From: Agarophyton chilense
Lineage: Eukaryota; Rhodophyta; Florideophyceae; Gracilariales; Gracilariaceae
Reading direction: 5' to 3'
DNA length: 64,000 nucleotides
Assembly (NCBI GenBank): GCA_030374765.1
Contig: JARGXX010000033.1
Location: forward strand, 186,001 to 250,000
The notes under the pieces are model-generated. The model made no database searches. It was not told the origin of the DNA and saw nothing but the letters and a program-made list of their open reading frames with translations. Position 1 is the stretch's first letter. Each line of letters begins with the position of its first letter. This document shows, piece after piece, positions 12,789 through 24,844 of this stretch. The translations under genes and the position numbers were made by a program.

Positions 12789-14711
12789 ATGACGCCGCCT
12801 ACCCGTGGTTCCAGGACTGGATCGAACCGTCAAGCGGATTCAGTGCCCCCGGCCCCGCCTAGGTCGAGGAGCTCAATTCCCGAAGATCGGAACGATTCCG
12901 GTATCGATCCGGACACTCGGAGAGCACCCTCAGTGGTTTCAGGTCCTCGAGAGGTCGTGGCTGTGGGCCCAGCTCCAGTGGTGGAGACCCCCTCAGCAGC
13001 AGCCCGAAGTCGGGCCGACCCTGAATTACAGCGCCTGGAGACTCGAATTGATATCGCCAACGCGGCTCATATCGAGCTCTTTCAGGAGGTTACTACCCTC
13101 CGCCTCAGGGTGGAGGACGCCCAGGTGCGGTGAGTCGCCGATGACCTTCGTACCCTGAGGAGGGATGTGAACTCCCTTTTGGAAAGCTTTGCTACCCCTA
13201 CGGTCTTTATCCAGGAGTACCGGAGCCTCGTGGAGGAACAACGCGTGCAAGCGGAACGCTTCCGAGGTCGGCTGGACACCCTCGAGGCCATTATCCATAT
13301 GGACGGAGACACAGAAGCCTCGAAAGATAAACCCGACGTTTCGGAAGACGAAGAACACCGCTCCGCTAAACGGGACCGCCGCAAGTCAAAGAAAAGCGTT
13401 CACCTCCAAGAGGATTTATCGGATTCCGATCCCAATCGCTCGTCATCGAGTTCGTCCTCCGAATCTTCGGATAGTGAAGATGGACGCCGGTCATCCCGGG
13501 CGACTCGGTCGAAGGCTACTTACACCTGTCAAGGGGCAATCCGTACCCGGAAAAAGGGTAGGAAACACCTTGGATTAAGGGAGCTGAAGCCGACGAATCC
13601 TCTCTATCGGAAGCTGCTATCGTACCGCTATTACCGGTTGGATAACCCTTCGGGAGATCGAACATCCCGCGGAACGGGTAAGGTCAAGGACTACATCAAA
13701 AGGATGAGCATCACCCTACAGAAGAGGGAGTTAACAGGAACAGACCCAATTCTGGTGCTCGATTTCCTTGCGAGGTTCGTCCAGGAGGCTGGCATCCTCG
13801 GTATGAGTGAAGCGCAAGCGTATCTTGCATTACCCTATTTCTTAAAGGGGATGGCTGAAGACCAGTTCAACTCCGTCCGTGGATCATCCCGAGCCTCGGA
13901 AGGGGGAGTCACGTGCTGGCCCGAAGCGGTGCAGTACCTCTTGAGGTCATACGCTACTGGAAATGCGATTCAGGAAGCAATCCTTGCATTAAGGGATACG
14001 CGGCAGAAGCCGATGGAAACCGAAACGGTGTATTCAACTCGCTTGAATAAAGCGTTTCACCGATGCGGGAATGGATTCCCCGCCTACGAGAGATGCTCCA
14101 TGTTTGTGGATGGTTTGGACCCCTCGATAAGGGCATTGGTTGCCCGACATCGGGAAGAGAAGCGCAAGCTGACCTACTTGGAATTGGTTCAGTACGCCCA
14201 GGCTGAGGGGGATACTCTCCGTGCCCGGCAGAACCGAAAGAGTCGGCCGACAAGTGCACTCCTCGCCGATGGAGGTAACTCGTCTTTGTCACTCGCAGGA
14301 GGCCCGGCCCCTGTGGGGGTCAATGATAACATTCACTTCATGGGAAGTAACCCCGAATCTATGGGTACGTCTGAGTTGCCGTCGACATCCGCTCCGACTA
14401 CGGATGAAGACCCTGCGCTCTATACCCACGGACGGAGGGTGCCAGCCGCATCGTTACCTTTTGCGAATACCGCTGCTCGGTTCTCTCGCCCCGGATGGAG
14501 GGATACAGCACCACGTCACGTGGATTCACGTCCACAACCGAACTCGGCAGAGCTGATTTGCTATTTTTGTTACCTCCGTGGTCACAAAGCACCAGACTGC
14601 ACATTTCCCCTGCGGGAGGGTTCACGAATAATCGCTCAGTACGAGGCTCTGACCCCTGAGGAGAAAGCTCGAGTCCCGAGTAGGTCCTATGAGGAACAAA
14701 GGATACTCTGA
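12789..14711 (+). pseudogene. Element B: gag region
   Basis: It starts at an ATG leading into a Ser/Arg/Pro-rich head. This is followed by a short coiled-coil-like stretch, an acidic Ser-rich linker (SSSSSSESSDSEDGRRSS) and a capsid-like domain with blocks shared with element C (LPYFLKGMAEDQFNSVRGSS, TETVYSTRLNKAFHRCGN). It ends with the CCHC knuckle CYFCYLRGHKAPDC near 14.56 kb. It packages element RNA in the family. Broken fossil. Confidence 0.88.
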
Positions 14712-14821
14712 GCTCACCTTGCTGACTGGGATACAGAACGTGTACCCGCGAACGGGGAACAACCGGTCCGCTTCGAGGAAGCTGCACCGAATTCGGTGGG
14801 GTCCGCTTCGAAAAACTAAAC

Positions 14822-17800
14822 TTGGGAGTCTCCCCTGCGGGAGGGGCGTCTTCTAAGCCGGACTTGAAGACGCCCGAGGCGCTCCAGCTTCGCTCCCCAG
14901 CTGTGACTATCCTTTCAAGGAGAACGGCTGACACCGACGTTAACTCGGGATACTTTAGTGTCCTCCGTCGCCCGTGGATACGGTCCCGTAATCTCCGTAT
15001 TCCGGATCGAGTTATGGTAATGGCCAAGCGGAATTATAAGGTATTCGCCGACTTCGGCCTGTCCAACCAGTTTATGGTTCGTCAAATATCTGTCCTGGAT
15101 ACAGGAGCCGCTCCTAACTTAATTCATGTTGAATTGTTACCCCCGCTGCTCCGGGTTCAAGTTCGTACCGGTCCACGTTTGGATATCGCCGATGCGAACA
15201 ACAACCCGCTACGGACACTGGGTACAATTTACCTCATGGTGAGGTTAGGCTCCTATCTCGTTCAACTGGAGTTAATTGTATGCAAGTCACTTGCAACACC
15301 AGTCATACTGGGTTGTGACTTTTGCGACCGCTTCGTGGAAGCCATCCGTCCTCGGAATAGAACTGTGGAACTCGAAAACGGGTCTACGATCCCAATCGTT
15401 CGTAAACCCTTACAGGGAGCAGCGCGAACACACGTTCCTCTCCCCGTCGCGCAGGAATCTATGAAGAGGGACCCGGTGTCTACACGGGTAAAGGTTGCGA
15501 AGTCAGTGGCTATCCCGCAAGAAACCCAGGTTTGGGTCACAGTTGTTACCAAGCAAATTTGTGTGCATGTGGTACAACCGAACCCGTCTCTGTATACGCG
15601 GCGTCAACTCGCCCTTGCGAATGGGTTTGTCTCCGTGGAACCGGATAAACCTTTCAAGGTTTTGGTAGCCAACTTTGGAAAGACAACGCAGCATTTGGTC
15701 AAAAACCAGATCCTGGGTTCTGTTCTTCCACACCCGCATGCGGTCGTACCTACAAAGATCTCTATCGCAGAGGTCCTTGGTGTGGCGGACCCTAAGGAGG
15801 GGGAGGACACTGCCGAAATCGCGGAAGACGGTGAGCATACGACTGCAGCTCCACACGCTGAACACTTTAAACCTCAGAAGGTTACGGCCCCTATCACAGG
15901 AGCAGACCAGACGGCTCTTGTTCAGGAATTAGAGAAATGGGATCTCAACCATGTACCCGCATCTCATCGGGAGAAGCTGAGGCACATGCTTCGTGAATTT
16001 ACCCCCATCTGGGATGGTTCTCTTGGAACTACTGGGATTACAGAACACCGCATCGACTTGTTACCGAACACTCGGCCTATTGCCCAACATCCTTACAGGG
16101 CTGGACCGAAAGCTCGGGAAGAGGAGAAATCTCAGGTGGAGAAGATGCTTAAAGCGGGCGTAATTGAACCTGCCCAGTCCGCTTGGGCCTCACCGGTGGT
16201 GTTAGTTCCGAAACCGGATGGATCGTGGCGTTTCTGCATCGATTACAGACGCCTGAACGAGGTAACCATTAAGGATGTGTACCCGATCCCTCGGATGGAC
16301 GAATACATCGACTCCCTTGGGAGCGCTACTGTTTTCTCTACCCTCGACGCCAATTCGGGCTACTGGCAAGTCCCTATTAGGGAGGAAGATCGAGAAAAAA
16401 CGGCTTTCGTGTGTCACCAAGGACTTTTCCGATTCCGGAGGATGCCTTTTGGGTTGACAAATGCCCCCGCAACGTTTCAACGGGCGATAGACATTCTGTT
16501 GGCTCCCTTCAAGTGGAGGACGTGTCTAGTGTATTTAGACGACATTATTGTCTTCTCCAACAACCTGGATGATCACCTCGAACACGTCAGGGACGTAATG
16601 AAGATACTCCGCGACGCGGGAATCACCTTGAAACTCAAGAAGTGCGAGTTTTTCACCGATTCGGTTAAATATCTGGGTCATATCATCCGTCCCGGACAGC
16701 TTTCAATCAATGAAGTACGAGTGAAATCCTTGAAGGAAGCAAAACACCCGAAAACTCAAACGGAGTTGCGATCTTTCTTAGGTCTGTGTAACGTGTATCG
16801 CCGATTCGTCCCGAACTTTGCGGATATTGCCACCCCCCTCAACAGGCTCCTGACGAAGGGACAACCAGTTGAACTGGAATCTTTTGGCGACGCGGAAGCG
16901 TTTGCCTTCACGGCACTGGTGAATGCCGTAACATCACCGCCAATCTTGGCTCTACCCAATCCTGGGCTCCCTTACGAAGTGGACACCGATGCTAGTGCAA
17001 ACCAAGTAGGGTGTGCACTGTTCCAATCCTCTGAGGATGGTGAACGTCACCCTATTGGGTACTGGTCGCGTTCCCTGAATGTCCATGAAAGGAACTACTC
17101 GGTCTCCGAGAAAGAAAGTTTAGCCGTTGTGTGGGCCTTAGCTACACTTCGCCCCTATCTGATGGGTACTCGTTTCAAAGTCCATACCGACCACGCATGC
17201 TTGCGTTGGCTCCTGGAGATCTCCGAACCCTCGGGCCGCCTTATGCGCTGGCGTCTCCGACTGTCGGAATTCGACTTTGAGGTCCTGTACAAGAAAGGGA
17301 AGCTGAACTCTCAGGCTGATGCACTATCCCGCTTGGGAACAACAGCGGAAACGGAACCCTACGAGGACGATGACATCCCATGCTTTATGGTATCGGACCT
17401 CGAGGGAGGAGCTCAACCGCTGACGGATGATGTTTGTGACGATATACTCGTCAACGAGAGTCTGGATTCGCCGACCGGCTCTTTTATACCTATCTCTCCA
17501 GAGGAGATGATACGCGAGCACCAGCTCGACCCATTCTGTACACGGATTCGGGCTCGCCTCAACGGAGGATTTCAGTTACCTTTCGAGGACGACGATCAGG
17601 GTTACCTAATCAGGACCGTTGGACCTCGCCCGAGGATAGTGGTGCCGCACACCCTATAACAGAGGGTATTACACCTCACTCACTATTTGAAGGTTGGCGC
17701 CCACCCCGGGGGAAGAAAACTGTACCTCACGTTGAGAAGGGACTTTTACTGGCCGGCAATGGCATTCGATTGTTACGCCGTCAGACGGGCCTGCGCCAGT

Positions 17801-20144
17801 TGCGCCAAGAATGACGTCAAACTTCGGAAGCACTCTAAGAAGTTGACGCTGTTCCCGGCACGGGCTCCACTCGAATTTGTGGCCATAGACATCCTAGGGG
17901 AGTTTATCAGGACGCCCCGAGGTCATCGGTATCTGCTTGTCATTTCTGACAGATTCTCTAAGGTAACGAGAACTGTGCCGCTGAAGCGGATCACCGCCGC
18001 TACCGTCGCGCAAGCGTTCGTGACCCATTGGGTGTTCGTATATGGACCGCCGGTGCAGTTGTTATCCGACAACGGAGGGCAATTCGCATCAAAGTTCTTT
18101 CAGGATGTATGTCGAATCCTTGATGTAAGGAATTTATTTGTTACTACGTATCACCCTGAGGGGAATGGCCAGGTGGAGATGTTTAACCGCACGATACTCA
18201 ACGCTTTGAGATCGTATGTTGCGGATCACCCCAAAAATTGGGACTTGTACACAGACGCTATCACGTATGCATACAACACCCAGGTACATCGGGTTACATC
18301 GTTATCCCCATTCGAACTGGTACTGTCGAGGACACCGCCGCCGGTCGCCATCGAGGCTCAACCGACGCTGTCGACGTACCCGTCACCGGGATTGTACCGA
18401 GAAGCATGGAAGGAGTGGCTTACGAAGATGGTTCCGATAGCCCGGAAAGCAATGGACAAAGCTCAACGCGCCTACAAGAAGGACTTTGACAATCGGGTTC
18501 GCAAACCTCTACCTCAGGTGGAGCCCGACGACTTCATCTTCCTTCGAAAGGAATAATACCATCCTGAAAAGGAACGTAGGCACAAGCTTTCGCCAATTGT
18601 GGACGGACCCTATCGTGTGGTTTCTGTAGACCCGGACACGGTGGTATAGGATATCGCTAACCGCCACGAACGGATCTCCAGGGACCGCATCACACGAGCG
18701 CCCAACCCGAATGTAGAAGTGGTGTCAGCACCAACGCCCTCCACAGGGGATGATTCAACGGAAGTTAACCCGTCAGGCGGAGATTCGAACACCCGCCGCG
18801 TTATACTTCCGCACCCGGAACGTGGTTTAACCGACCTACCGGAAACTTCGGATACTCCCGAACCTGGGCTCGCTCCCTCAAGGGCCCAGTCAACGAACTC
18901 TTACAGAGTTACTCCCCCACCGGAGGTAATCAAGCCTCCTGGCTCTCCGCCTAAGGAGGGGGAGGAGGACTTAGTTCCTTCGCAGGACGATGTTTCGGCG
19001 TCAGCCAGTCGCCCTAACAGGGAATCTAGTTCTCAAAGTGAGACGGCGAGCCCGACCGAGCCGGCGACAGAGAAGTCACAACCCCAGCGTATGGGTAACG
19101 ACATCACCGCGGACCCAGCCGAGCACGACGTCAGAAAAGATGACGAAAAACCGCCCAGGGAGAGTCGTGTGGAGAACTCCGCACCCGGAACGCCTATAGA
19201 GCCGACGATCACCCGCCGCCGCGGAAGAGACACTGAGGTGTCGCAAACTCAAACCCCGCTTTTTCGGGAACGAGCTGTGTCAGCGGACCCGCACGGGGAA
19301 GATCTCGACGACGAGGTTGACCAAATTTGGCTTTCCGTCATGGAATGGGAATAGGAACTCCTATGGAGACACTGGAACCCTCAGAAATGGGAAAGAAATA
19401 AGTGAGACCCGTCGGGGACAGCTCGGGAGAGTGCTAGTGCGTGCCGAAAGCGCCACCTCACATCCGCTTGTGGAGTGGCAACCGGCGCCCGCGCATTTTT
19501 GTGGCACACGTCGAATGGCACCGAGCCAATCAAAAAGCTCTGACGACCAACCGTCGCGCAAACCGCCTCCGTCGCACGGCGCGTTGCACCAGAGCAACAT
19601 TCGTCCCCGTAGCTCGGGTTGACGTTGAAGTCTTATCCCCGTGAGATTGGAGACGCTACCGCGTCGCGGTTTCTCAACCGTCACGGAATCTAAGAACACT
19701 GTTGTTATCGGGAAGATCTCAGCTTTAAGAAGAACCCAAAACTGGGCCGTTTTGACTCCGTAGACGGAAGTTACAACGTAGCCCACAGGCCACTCGGCGC
19801 CGTTTGGACGAAGTGCTGAGACCCGCTTGCAACACGGAAAAGAACCCACAGGGGTGTGTCTAGACCCTACGTTAACACTCTCAAGGGAACTTGAGCGTTC
19901 CGAGATGGAAGAGAAGCCCGAACAGGGAAAAGTGTACCCGCAGGAATTCGTTATCGATCGCATCGTGCGTCAAATCTACACCCCCGAGGGAGAAGTTCGC
20001 TACCAAGTCCGATGGTACGGATTCTCGCCTGAGGAGGATACATTGGAACCCATTGAGCACCTTCCGAGGTCTAAGGTTTTATCCTATCACCGACGCGCTC
20101 GGGTAACCTTGCCTCCAAATCTGGATCGTGCCCAAGTCGGGTAA
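14822..20144 (+). pseudogene. Element B: pol region with C-terminal chromodomain
   Basis: Domains in order are protease (VLDTGAAPNLI, about 15.1 kb), reverse transcriptase (FSTLDANSGYWQV; YLDDIIVFS, about 16.53 kb), RNase H (EVDTDASANQVGCALF; QADALSRLG, about 16.98-17.33 kb), integrase (CASC finger, FVAIDILGEF, LLSDNGGQFASKF, YHPEGNGQVEMF, about 17.7-18.2 kb), a long Pro/Ser/Glu-rich spacer and a chromodomain (FVIDRIVRQ...YQVRWYGFSPEEDTLEP, about 19.94-20.1 kb). A chromodomain after integrase is the hallmark of chromoviruses and is thought to steer integration to marked chromatin. Broken fossil. Confidence 0.92.
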
Positions 20145-20309
20145 ACCACCACGGGAACTGGTGTGGATGCGACCTCGAAGTGAGGAAGATGTTGGACCTC
20201 TGAAGAGGAATTGAGGAGAGTATCCCGAAGAACACGTATTGAGAGGGAATGTCTACTGGCCCTCGGCCTAGCGCCGTTAACCGGGGAACACAACACCGGT
20301 TATCGGGAT

Positions 20310-20480
20310 AGTTTATAATGAAAAAGGAAAAGAAGACCCACGAAGTGGAGAAGAAGATAAAGAAGAAGATTGGACCCTAGGAAGGGAAGAAGATGAAGAA
20401 GAAGATGAAGAAGATCCTAAGAAGGAAGAAGAAGAGAAGTAGAAGTTAAGATCCTAGGAAGGAAGAAGAAAGGAAGTTAT
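20310..20480 (+). repeat. GA-rich low-complexity tract in element B
   Basis: This is a run of GAAGAAGAT-type repeats between the end of pol and the end of the oppositely oriented coding region. It lies exactly where the two converging coding regions meet. No gene is seen in it. Confidence 0.85.
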
Positions 20481-20543
20481 GCAAATATCAGAAGTTTACT
20501 ATTGTCGCCAAGCTATGGACTCCACAATTGCCCGAAGGCGGAA

Positions 20544-22439
20544 CTACGGAAAGCCCGAGGAGGGACCCGCCCCCCCGTTGGGATTCTGACCCTGATGGTA
20601 CGCCGAGGCGAAAGCCAACATCTGGCTCACATGCGTCATACCCGGGGGAATCGGAATGCCTGCGTTCAAGAGGCCTTGTCGCACACTATCCGCTTGCGGA
20701 GTGGCAACCGGCGCCTGCGCAACGGTGTTCACACCCCACCCGGGGGGAGCAGATGAACCGCCGCCGGATGCATTTGCCGCCGCAGCTGAGGTCGTTCCCA
20801 CTGGTTGGAAGGGTGCAGATGGCTCCACAGGGAGTACTCCACTAGGAGCTGGCACTTCGTCATCCAACGGTGGATCGTCCAGGTCTACTGGAGGCTCGTA
20901 CTCGTAATCGTCGGTATAAATGAACCCCGTCGGGTGTCCGACCGGCATCGGTCGAGGCGAGTCAATCAGCGCCCGTGCTTGCGCCGCGCTGATGCGAACC
21001 CCTTCAAAGGGATTGTAATAGACCCAGTTACCGGAGCCCGGATCGTGCCGGCCAGGAGACTTGTCTCGCGCGGATCCTTCCCCTGCGGGATGATTTGCCA
21101 CTGGAACTCGATCCCATTGGGTGTTGTCGATCACGTCCAAGATTGGATACAGGTCCTGCACGTTGCTGGCCGAACCCAACGCTGGGACAAGATCGATCTG
21201 ACGCATGATGGTCCGTAGCATCGGAGGAATATACCAGATACGGAAATGGTCATGAGCATCCCAGAGGAGGTGCGCCGCTACGCGGGCTGCCCACTCGGCT
21301 GCAACGAGGGCCCAGTATCCCGAGTTCGGGTCGTGCATCAAACGAGACCCGATATAGTAGATACATGGGGGCAGTTCAGCAAAGCACCCTCGGGGGACCT
21401 CGACCTTACTCCATCAAGCTGGAAGGGGCACGAATCGCCCAACCTTCGCCGTGTTACGGATACGCTCCAGTTCCACGTGACGATACGGGACAAGGAACCC
21501 GAAACGGGAGCGCGAGCGGCGCTCGAAGCGCACGCGTCGATCGAACCCATATTGGGTAAACTGCCGTTGAAGGTACCTGAATTCAGCCCGAAGGATGGGA
21601 CGACTCCATTGGAGCATATCTTCTCGGAGAGGAAAACCCGGTCCGCGGAACTCGGCTTCGGGAAAGGCTGCCAGGTTATCCCCGTAGGAGACCTCACCGT
21701 ACGTGCGGTAATAGGCGACATCGAACCCGTACTCCGGGGGAACCAGATGGTCCAAGCGTGACCTCTCCAATCGCTGGTAGGCCAGAGCCGCCATCGCTGC
21801 GCGCGCCTTGTCCAGGGACTCCCCGCGACTGCGGTATAGATACTGAGGCTCTATGGCTACCCGCGCCTTCCAATCGGGAGAACGTACAACCTCAACAGGT
21901 AGGCCACCCGGCAATAAGCCGTCCTCCACGTAGGAGTCGATGAGCTCATCGTCGCGAACCGCTGTCGGATGGAACCACGGAGCGCGGGAATATATCACCA
22001 GATCGGTAAGGGGACTCCACCTTCGAAAGGATTCGTTTGAGATCCAACCTCTGGAGTTTGCTACCAAGGGCATCACATGAGCGGAGTTCCACGCCACCGC
22101 GGTGATGTCCAAATCCTCCTGAGGATGTCGGTTGACCGCCAAGGGGGAAGGTTCGGTACCTGACGGAGCCGCATCCAAATTGGAGAAATATCCACCCTGC
22201 TGGGGAGCTTCGTTGTCCGCCGGCGCGGAGGCCGATGGCCCCGAGAGTGGGTTGATGACGTATGGGTTCATTCCCTTGAGAGGGCTAGTCGAAACCGCTG
22301 CTGCGAGAAGTTGCGTATCGCCGAAAGTCGGAGGAGTAGAAGAAAGTTGTACCGATGTGCCGGTTTTGTGGCGATCCTCAGAAGTGGTGAAGGACCCCAT
22401 TGGGAGATTAGTATGTATAGTGACCGGAAAGCGAGACAC
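20544..22439 (-). pseudogene. Element B: reverse-oriented extra coding region (aORF)
   Basis: About 600 codons run on the minus strand, from just inside the 3' LTR towards pol, opposite to gag-pol. Landmarks are PYRHVELERIR, YYIGSRLMHDP, the helical segment GYWALVAAEWAARVAAHLLW, HFRIWYIPP (near 21.22-21.25 kb), VQDLYPILDVIDNTQWD, NWVYYNPFEG and a Pro/Gly/Ala-rich tail ending AGPSSGFP. The same landmarks in the same order occur in the extra regions of A and E. No known domain is recognised. It is nearly open here, the best preserved of the three, but still treated as a fossil. Confidence 0.75.
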
Positions 22440-22468
22440 CCGCGGCTCGGAATGTTCTTCCTCGTCTT

Positions 22469-22481
22469 AAGGAGGGGGAGA
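22469..22481 (+). other. polypurine tract of element B
   Basis: AAGGAGGGGGAGA directly abuts the 3' LTR start TGTAGAG, as expected for a plus-strand priming site. Confidence 0.85.
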
Positions 22482-23395
22482 TGTAGAGCAACGCCCAGTT
22501 AGGGGATACTTGAAGATGCAACTCATAGAATGAGGGTTGAACCCTCCGAGGGTTATGACTATGATCCCCTCTATGGTGCGCTGAGGTGGCACTGTTTTCT
22601 GGTTATATTTCGCCTATAAGGGAAAATTCGGATGGCCCATGGTTGGATTGGCCCCGTGATACACGTGGCTTAATTTTGGCACCGAATTTCGGATATTTGT
22701 TAGAACGTTGGATTTTTGGGCCCTGGCAGTGGGATCTCCACGTGTATGGCCCTGAGCAGGTGTGCACTACTGTAGAGTTTAGTTAGTGGGCCCTACTTAG
22801 GGAGGCGAGATCTGACAGTCCGAGCTCAGAGAAAATGACAACCAAGGTTGGTCTTCGATACCTTTAGAGGTTCTTCGTCGCCATCGTTTCGGCCTTACAA
22901 CCCGGAACGTGCTCCGGTTAGCAACGCCTGCGTAGGGACAGGACTCCACTTGGAGAGTGCCCACGTTTGAGTTCCGTGCAACCACCCCCTTGGGACCGCT
23001 CAGACGACCTGCGTGCACGATACCCCGTGGCGGTTCTGCTTACTTGTTGCGTGCTTTTTGTGTTTCCTTTCGAGGACAGGTTTTCGCCCCTGTATTGGGT
23101 TTCTTTTGTTGTTTCGCCCCTTTTCTGGTTCTCGGGTCCGGTGCCTGTTAGTGCCCGACCCTCGCCCCGTTTTTCCTCTTCGCCGGATTTTCCCCCATTC
23201 TTTGGGATACCCATACCCATTCCCGATCCAACGGTTTCTACCCCTCACCTCCGTCGGTACTGCCGGAATCCCCCGTGGGAGTTACACTCCACACTACGGG
23301 TGGAACGGAGGGCTCTGTCTCTGAGTCTGCCTCCCCCAGGGAGCAAGGCTTCGAACACCTTGAGAGCACTTCCCGTCGCCGGGTTTGGCTCCACA
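22482..23395 (+). repeat. 3' LTR of element B
   Basis: This 914 bp copy is followed by the right target duplication GTAGG (23396-23400). It differs from the 5' LTR at roughly ten sites by eye. Confidence 0.96.
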
Positions 23396-23400
23396 GTAGG

Positions 23401-23839
23401 CGTCGACGCGCGGGAAAGCCTGTGTGGTAGTTGGGAAACAATGAACCAAAAGGTATAGTTGTGACTCAAGTGGTACCTGTCTTTATCAGAGTAGGATGGG
23501 GGAGGTGCAGTTCCTTATATGCAGTGGACTGCCCTCTCCAGATCACCCAGGAGGTGCCAGCAAGGCACGCTCTCTGACCTAGTGTCAGAGACCTGGCCAA
23601 CACTGGCTAAAGTGCCAGGTGGCCACTCCACTACTGTACTAAAATAAATATAATTACAATTACAATTACTAACAATTACTCAACCAGAAGGTACATGTCA
23701 ACACTACACGTGGCTGACAACACCTAGATGGTAGCTCGCCCGGAGCTGCATGGACGGTGATCCCTGACATCCATCACCTACAAGGTCAGTGTAGTATAAC
23801 GACAACCTCAAAGGTCAGCCCTTGGGCCACTATACGAAA
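23401..23839 (-). repeat. 5' LTR of element A, outer part
   Basis: It continues the 872-1480 match from 1042 to 1480. Together with 11478-11647 it gives 609 bp, the same length as the 3' LTR. A minus-strand transposase frame reads up to its outer end. Confidence 0.9.
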
Positions 23840-24577
23840 ATGTGCCAAAGAGTAGTGAGTGGAACATAAGCATCGCGCAGAAACAGAACAAAAGCGGTAC
23901 CGGGCATCAATCAAAGCTTGCACAGGGAAAGAATAGTAGCCCTTTCGACAGTAGTACGCTGCTGGAGTAAGATATTGTTGCGGTTTCTTGCTCTTGATAT
24001 ATATGCCATCCAAAGCACCAAAACATCCTGAAACTGGGCTTGGTTGGTTTGTGGAATTTTTGAACTCAATACAAAGCTTTTGAAGTTCGTCAAAGATCTT
24101 TGGAAGCTCGGGGAAGGACAATGTTTGATTAAGTACGGAACATGTGTCGTGAAATACCTGATAAACTGTAGAAGAAGCGATTTGAAATGTCATTATTAGG
24201 TTTAAATAGCTTGCGCCTGCCAAAATCCATAGCGTCCAAGCTGTTCTCAAATTAGGAGGAATGGTGTGTCGGCCCGATCTTCGTCCCATTTCGTCAATTT
24301 GACGAATTTAAGGGAAGATAATTGTAAAATGTCTGTTAAAGGCGGATCGGCTTAACCGAAATGTTCGTCGAAACTCTTTCTCAGTGAGGCCAGATGTGAT
24401 GCTGAAAAATGATGCGGTTCTTCTTTGTACATGCTTGCGGCGATTGGGCTTTGCTTTGGCTGTGACAATGTCAACCCTGACGCGGTATGCAAGGAGAACA
24501 AGCTTGGTAGCTACATCGATTTCGATGCTGTCCAGGTCATTGTCGCCCAGAGCTTCGTCCCACATTCTGGGTGGCAA
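23840..24577 (-). pseudogene. PIF/Harbinger-type (DDE_Tnp_4) transposase, N-terminal part
   Basis: Read leftwards from an ATG at 24577. The first frame gives an N-terminal helical region (LTEKEFRRTFRLSRSAFNRHF). After a frameshift near 24.3 kb come a second helical region (WILAGASYLNLIMTFQIASSTVYQVFH), then FGALDGIYIK with the first catalytic Asp, YYCRKGYYSFPVQALIDARY with the second, and the following STHYSLAHF block (usually STHDS). The final part with the catalytic Glu is absent because the frame stops at the outer end of element A. Harbinger transposases cut and paste DNA. The frameshift and missing C-terminus make this copy dead. Confidence 0.8.
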
Positions 24578-24844
24578 AAAGCGGTTAAAGGGCCTGGACC
24601 AGTGGAAGCATGATGGTCCTCTCTTGCCATTTTGGTCTTCAAAACAAGTTAATTTACAGTAGCATTTGATTAAATTTTTTTAAAGAAACACGTTCATACA
24701 CGAACATGAGCACGCTTGTTAAGAACGGCCCTCAGGGCGCCCCGGATTTGTTCGTTCTATCACAAGGGAACTCTGTATCAGGATTCGAGCGCCTCTCGGA
24801 GCGCACGCTAATACGCCGTTGTTCATGATAACGTTTACTGCAAC

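Larger units (their letters stand above)
11648..23395 (+). mobile_element. Element B: chromovirus Ty3/Gypsy LTR retrotransposon nested in element A
   Basis: It has two 914 bp LTRs (11648-12561, 22482-23395), both TGTAGAGCAACG...CTCCACA, flanked by the 5 bp duplication GTAGG (11643-11647 and 23396-23400). Inside are the primer-binding site, gag, pol (PR-RT-RH-IN plus chromodomain), a GA-rich tract, a reverse-oriented coding region and a polypurine tract. The LTRs differ at about 10 of 914 sites by eye (about 1%), so it is much younger than host element A. It is broken, with about half a dozen breaks, but all domains are present. Confidence 0.96.
872..23839 (-). mobile_element. Element A: chromovirus-like Ty3/Gypsy LTR retrotransposon, old, carries nested element B
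   Basis: The element lies on the minus strand. Its 3' LTR is at 872-1480. Its 5' LTR is at 11478-11647 plus 23401-23839 and is split by element B. Both LTRs are 609 bp, start TGTCG and end CGACA (the outer end of the 5' LTR is degenerate). The internal order on the minus strand is primer-binding site, gag with a CX2CX4HX4C knuckle, protease, reverse transcriptase, RNase H, integrase, then a region coding on the plus strand, then polypurine tract and 3' LTR. By eye the LTRs differ at about 50 of 609 sites (about 8%), so it is the oldest datable element here. It is broken, with roughly a dozen breaks. No target duplication is visible at its ends. Confidence 0.93.
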
